DNA of 64,000 nucleotides from contig JAGBEV010000015.1 of assembly GCA_017936785.1 (NCBI GenBank), forward strand, positions 1-64,000, written 5' to 3'. The notes under the pieces were generated by a model. It made no database searches. It had not been told where the DNA came from and saw only the letters and a list, made by a program, of their open reading frames with translations. A program made the position numbers and the translations under genes. Positions within the stretch are counted from its first letter, which is position 1. Every line of letters starts with the position of its first letter. This document shows positions 60,894 through 64,000 of the stretch, piece after piece. The DNA is from Lachnospiraceae bacterium. GTDB taxonomy: Bacteria; Bacillota; Clostridia; Lachnospirales; Lachnospiraceae.

Positions 60894-63167
60894 TTGGGTA
60901 AGGTTGAATTACTGGCACCTGCAGGAGATATGGCATGTTTTAAGGCTGCTGTCAATGCCGGGGCAGATGCCGTTTATTTAGGTGGAGAAGAATATGGTGC
61001 AAGGGCTTACGCTTCCAATTTCACAAAAGAAGAATTGTGTGAAGCCATCCGCTATGCCCATTTATTTGAAGTTAAGGTGTATTTAACAGTAAATACTTTG
61101 GTCAAAGAGCGGGAAATAGGCGGATTATGCAGCTTTATAGCCCCCTTCTATGAAGCCGGGCTGGATGGTGTCATTGTACAGGATCTTGGCGTTTTACAGG
61201 TTCTGCAGGAAAACTTTCCGGGTCTTTTGCTCCATGGAAGCACGCAAATGTGCATTACAGGGAAATATGGGGCAGAGCTGTTAAAGGAATCCGGCATCAG
61301 CCGGGTTGTTCCTGCAAGAGAGCTTTCTTTGGAAGAAATAAAGGAGATAAAAGAAGAAACGGGCATTGAAATAGAAACTTTTATTCATGGTGCCATGTGT
61401 TATTGTTATTCCGGACAATGTCTCTTCAGCAGCTTTCTGGGAGGAAGGAGCGGTAACAGAGGCAGATGCGCCGGTCCATGCAGGCTTCCCTATTCCCTTA
61501 CGGATCAAAAGGAAGTTTATCCTTTCAGTTTAAAAGATATGTGTACCCTGCCCATTTTACCGGAATTAATGTCAGCAGGAATTGACTCCTTTAAAATTGA
61601 AGGAAGAATGAAAAATCCTTATTATGTTGCAGGTGTTACCGGCGTTTACCGCAAGTATATGGATCTTTATGAAGAAACTTTAAAAGGTAAAGGGGTCTAT
61701 GAGCTGGATAAAAAGGATATGGAACTGCTTCGCAGCTTATATGTCCGTACGGAATTGGAGACCGGATATTATCACCGTCATAACGGGAAAGAAATGGTCA
61801 CTCTCGAAAAGCCCGGATATGTAACGGGAAATGAAAAAGATTTTTTGTGGCTGAAAGAACGTTTCCTGGATCATGATAAAAAGGCAGAGCTGCAATGTGA
61901 ACTGGTGGCACACATAGGCAGCCCTCTCAGGATCACAGTCTGTGCTCACAATGGAATACAGGTGACTTTGGAAGGCACCACAGAAGTTTCCAAGGCGCTT
62001 AACAGACCGCTCAGTGAAGCTGATATGAAAAAACAACTTTCAAAGACCGGGAATACACCATTTTATTTTCAGTCCGTTTCGGTTATAATGGACGAGGATC
62101 TATTTATTCCTTTAAAAGAAATCAACGAGCTGCGCAGACATGCCCTGGAGGAAATGAAAAAGCGTCTTTCCTTTGTGCCGGGCAGAGCAGTTCATGATAA
62201 AAATACAGATAAAAACGGTAATAGTGAAAATGGCGGAAAAGCCCGGATAAAGAAATCGTCTGCAGACACAGAAATTAAAATTCCGTCTGATGGGATCAAA
62301 AAATTCCGTATTTATGTTACAACACCGGAACAATTAAAAACAGTGCTGGACTTTGGGAAAGATCGCCGGAAAGCCTCCGGCGGGGCTGAAAACAAAATCA
62401 CGGGACTGCAGCTTCATTTCACGCTGCTGGAAACCCTCAGTGAGAATAAAGATCTGGCAGAGCAGTTAAAAGAAAGTGGTATGGCTGTTTATTTATGTAT
62501 GCCTCAGGTATGCCGGAAGAAAGGGACAGCCTATTGCGACAGGTTTTTAACTGCAGAATTGCTGGAAACTTTTCAGGGCTTCTATTGCGGCAGTCTGGAT
62601 GGTGCAGGATATATGATAAAAAGGATGAAGTCTGCCAAAATCCCTTTGGATTCTAAAGAAATCATGGCAGATTACAGCTTATACACTTATAATTCCAAAG
62701 CAGTATCTTTTCTGGAAAAGCTTCATATTACCGGTATTGTGGGCTCCTATGAGCTGAATCGCTATGAGTGGAATGAGTTGTTACAAAGTTATCATATAAA
62801 AGAAAACAAACAGTTCACAAAAGAATATCTGGTTTATGGACATATCCCTTTTATGCAGTCAGCCGGCTGCGTAAAAAAAACTTTTGATCAATGTGATGGT
62901 AAAAATACCATTACGTATCTGAAAGACCGTATGGGCAAAAAACTGCCGGTCATGAACTTTTGTCAGGTATGTGAAAACACTGTTTTTAACGGAGTCCCAT
63001 TGGTGCTGTATCAGGAAATGGAACAGATTGATTGTGATGAATACAGAATATGCTTTACGGTTGAAGACCGGAAAGGAATAGAGGCAGTATTAAACAGCTT
63101 TATTCTGAATATGCCCCTGTCAGTTCCGGAGTTTACCAAAGGGCATTATAAGAAAGGTATTGAATAA
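60894..63167 (+). CDS. U32 family peptidase-type protein with DUF3656
   Basis: A 757-residue protein. I take TTG 60894, 5 bp behind AGGAGA, since VELLAPAGDMACFKAAVNAGADAVYLGG then follows directly; longer frames begin inside the terminator. The U32 core has HGAMCYCYSGQCLFSS and GNRGRCAGPCRLPY with four cysteines that could hold an Fe-S cluster. A DUF3656-like C-terminal half follows. Relatives hydroxylate nucleotides of 23S rRNA (RlhA) or tRNA (TrhP); an RNA-modifying role is more probable than proteolysis. Subject: prephenate-dependent hydroxylation is known for those relatives only. Confidence 0.88.
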   Translation: MGKVELLAPAGDMACFKAAVNAGADAVYLGGEEYGARAYASNFTKEELCEAIRYAHLFEVKVYLTVNTLVKEREIGGLCSFIAPFYEAGLDGVIVQDLGVLQVLQENFPGLLLHGSTQMCITGKYGAELLKESGISRVVPARELSLEEIKEIKEETGIEIETFIHGAMCYCYSGQCLFSSFLGGRSGNRGRCAGPCRLPYSLTDQKEVYPFSLKDMCTLPILPELMSAGIDSFKIEGRMKNPYYVAGVTGVYRKYMDLYEETLKGKGVYELDKKDMELLRSLYVRTELETGYYHRHNGKEMVTLEKPGYVTGNEKDFLWLKERFLDHDKKAELQCELVAHIGSPLRITVCAHNGIQVTLEGTTEVSKALNRPLSEADMKKQLSKTGNTPFYFQSVSVIMDEDLFIPLKEINELRRHALEEMKKRLSFVPGRAVHDKNTDKNGNSENGGKARIKKSSADTEIKIPSDGIKKFRIYVTTPEQLKTVLDFGKDRRKASGGAENKITGLQLHFTLLETLSENKDLAEQLKESGMAVYLCMPQVCRKKGTAYCDRFLTAELLETFQGFYCGSLDGAGYMIKRMKSAKIPLDSKEIMADYSLYTYNSKAVSFLEKLHITGIVGSYELNRYEWNELLQSYHIKENKQFTKEYLVYGHIPFMQSAGCVKKTFDQCDGKNTITYLKDRMGKKLPVMNFCQVCENTVFNGVPLVLYQEMEQIDCDEYRICFTVEDRKGIEAVLNSFILNMPLSVPEFTKGHYKKGIE

Positions 63168-63169
63168 CA

Positions 63170-64000
63170 ATGGCATTGGTAATATCGGATCTATCCAAAT
63201 ATGTAATTGCGGTTTTTATGGCATTTTTTACTTATGAATCATTTGCCGCATTCCGGGGACATAAAGAAGAGAAGAAGGAGGGGATTTATACCCGCCAGAT
63301 CATTTGTATGTTCCTGGTTCATTTTGTGTCTTTTGCGGCGATCTGCCTGGAAACAAGCGACCTGACCTATATTATTTTCTATGGCTTCCAGCAGATTCTG
63401 CTGTTTGCTACCATTGCTTTGTTTCGGGCAATCTATAAAGATGCCAGCAGGCTTTTGATCAACAATATGTGTATGCTTTTGTCCATTGGCTTTCTGATCC
63501 TGACAAGACTTGATTTTGACAAAGCGCTGAAACAGTTTAAGATCGTGGCATTATCCCTTGTAGTGGGCATTTTTATTCCTTACCTGATCCGCAGATTCCG
63601 GTTTTTGGAGAAATTTACATGGATCTTCGGTCTGACAGGCGCCATGGCATTAACGGCGGTATTGGTGCTTGGAGCTGTTACCAACGGTTCCAAGATCTCT
63701 TATTCCATTGGCGGCTATACCTTCCAGCCTTCTGAATTTGTAAAAATTCTTTTCGTCTTTTTTGTGGCGGGAATGTATACAAAATCCAAGTCCTTTATGC
63801 AGGTGGTCATTACTACCATTGCAGCGGCATTTCATGTCATTGTGCTGGTTTTATCCAAGGATTTGGGAAGCGCATTGATTTTTTTCGTAGTTTATGTGGT
63901 CATGGTCTTTGTAGCTACCAGAAACTATTTTTATCTGATCGTAGGAACCCTTGCAGGATGCGGTGCGGGCATTATGGCTTCCAGGATTTTTTCCCATGTA
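63170..64000 (+). CDS. SEDS-family protein FtsW/RodA, 3' end outside window
   Basis: ATG 63170 follows the U32 stop by 2 bp, and the frame stays open to the window end (277 residues seen). Residues 1-~70 form an N-terminal extension with a membrane helix (VIAVFMAFFTYESFAAF), and at least seven further spans follow. The family text SIGGYTFQPSEFVKILFVFFVAG, with the conserved PSEF, and LSKDLGSALIFF are typical of glycan polymerases FtsW, RodA and SpoVE. Which of the three cannot be decided from the part present. The long N-terminal region is unusual for FtsW. Confidence 0.9.
   Translation, partial: MALVISDLSKYVIAVFMAFFTYESFAAFRGHKEEKKEGIYTRQIICMFLVHFVSFAAICLETSDLTYIIFYGFQQILLFATIALFRAIYKDASRLLINNMCMLLSIGFLILTRLDFDKALKQFKIVALSLVVGIFIPYLIRRFRFLEKFTWIFGLTGAMALTAVLVLGAVTNGSKISYSIGGYTFQPSEFVKILFVFFVAGMYTKSKSFMQVVITTIAAAFHVIVLVLSKDLGSALIFFVVYVVMVFVATRNYFYLIVGTLAGCGAGIMASRIFSHV

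Overview
The window looks like chromosome from a gut-type Clostridia bacterium, most probably Lachnospiraceae. The evidence is Gram-positive AGGAGG-type ribosome binding sites, the paired Fe-S scaffold-like/GGGtGRT genes, a NusG domain II/Gx transporter pair, an HscC-type Hsp70 with a giant TPR partner, and the gene content overall. This family call rests on recognition of gene families, not on a search. Nearly all genes lie on the + strand. The exceptions are a small hypothetical gene near 21 kb, a two-gene ABC transporter at 26-27.7 kb and a LysR regulator at 53 kb.

1-4.2 kb is an accessory RHS polymorphic-toxin locus. It holds two homologous RHS core/pretoxin segments (1-897 and 2085-3015), each ending in a different toxin tip. 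The first has a TNT-type (NAD-glycohydrolase family) tip and a candidate immunity gene. The second is an eroded toxin with a surviving DUF7660-like immunity gene. A third immunity-like fragment follows. Both RHS copies carry frameshifts, so the locus reads as an orphan-cassette graveyard.

4.2-13 kb carries a VanY-like carboxypeptidase, tgt and yajC, then leuB-ilvD-ilvB and an L,D-transpeptidase. 13-21 kb carries serC-serA, a degenerate-J/TPR protein and hscC. 21-26 kb carries a DUF1015 gene, a glgB with a coiled-coil tail, an mscS-type channel and tRNA-Thr(CGU). 26-36 kb carries an ABC permease/ATPase pair, argH, asd, a GGDEF/EAL protein, a DUF234-type ATPase, topB and a hexapeptide-repeat protein.

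36-41 kb is a TrpXYZ-like ABC operon with an internal terminator, followed by the Fe-S scaffold-like/GGGtGRT pair under a promoter overlapped by a perfect 25-bp palindrome. 41-50 kb carries an aldose epimerase, metH (without the reactivation domain) and a second branched-chain cluster: ilvB-like, two ilvN-like ACT genes and ilvC. 50-56 kb carries two related membrane proteins, a cysK variant, a LysR regulator and leuCD. 56-64 kb carries a TPR/DUF4037 pair, a NusG-II/Gx pair, ruvAB, zapA, a U32 peptidase and the start of a SEDS (FtsW/RodA) gene.

The branched-chain genes are spread over three places: 7-11.6, 46-50 and 54-55.8 kb. A 21-bp near-palindrome (AC-Y-ATAAC-N5-R-TTATAGT) lies between lysR and leuC and again upstream of the second ilvN-ilvC. 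At both places its centre is about 56-57 bp upstream of the likely -10 box, and at lysR it fills the spacer of lysR's own predicted promoter. This points to one LysR-type regulator coordinating the leucine/valine/isoleucine genes and repressing itself. A weaker match lies upstream of leuB.
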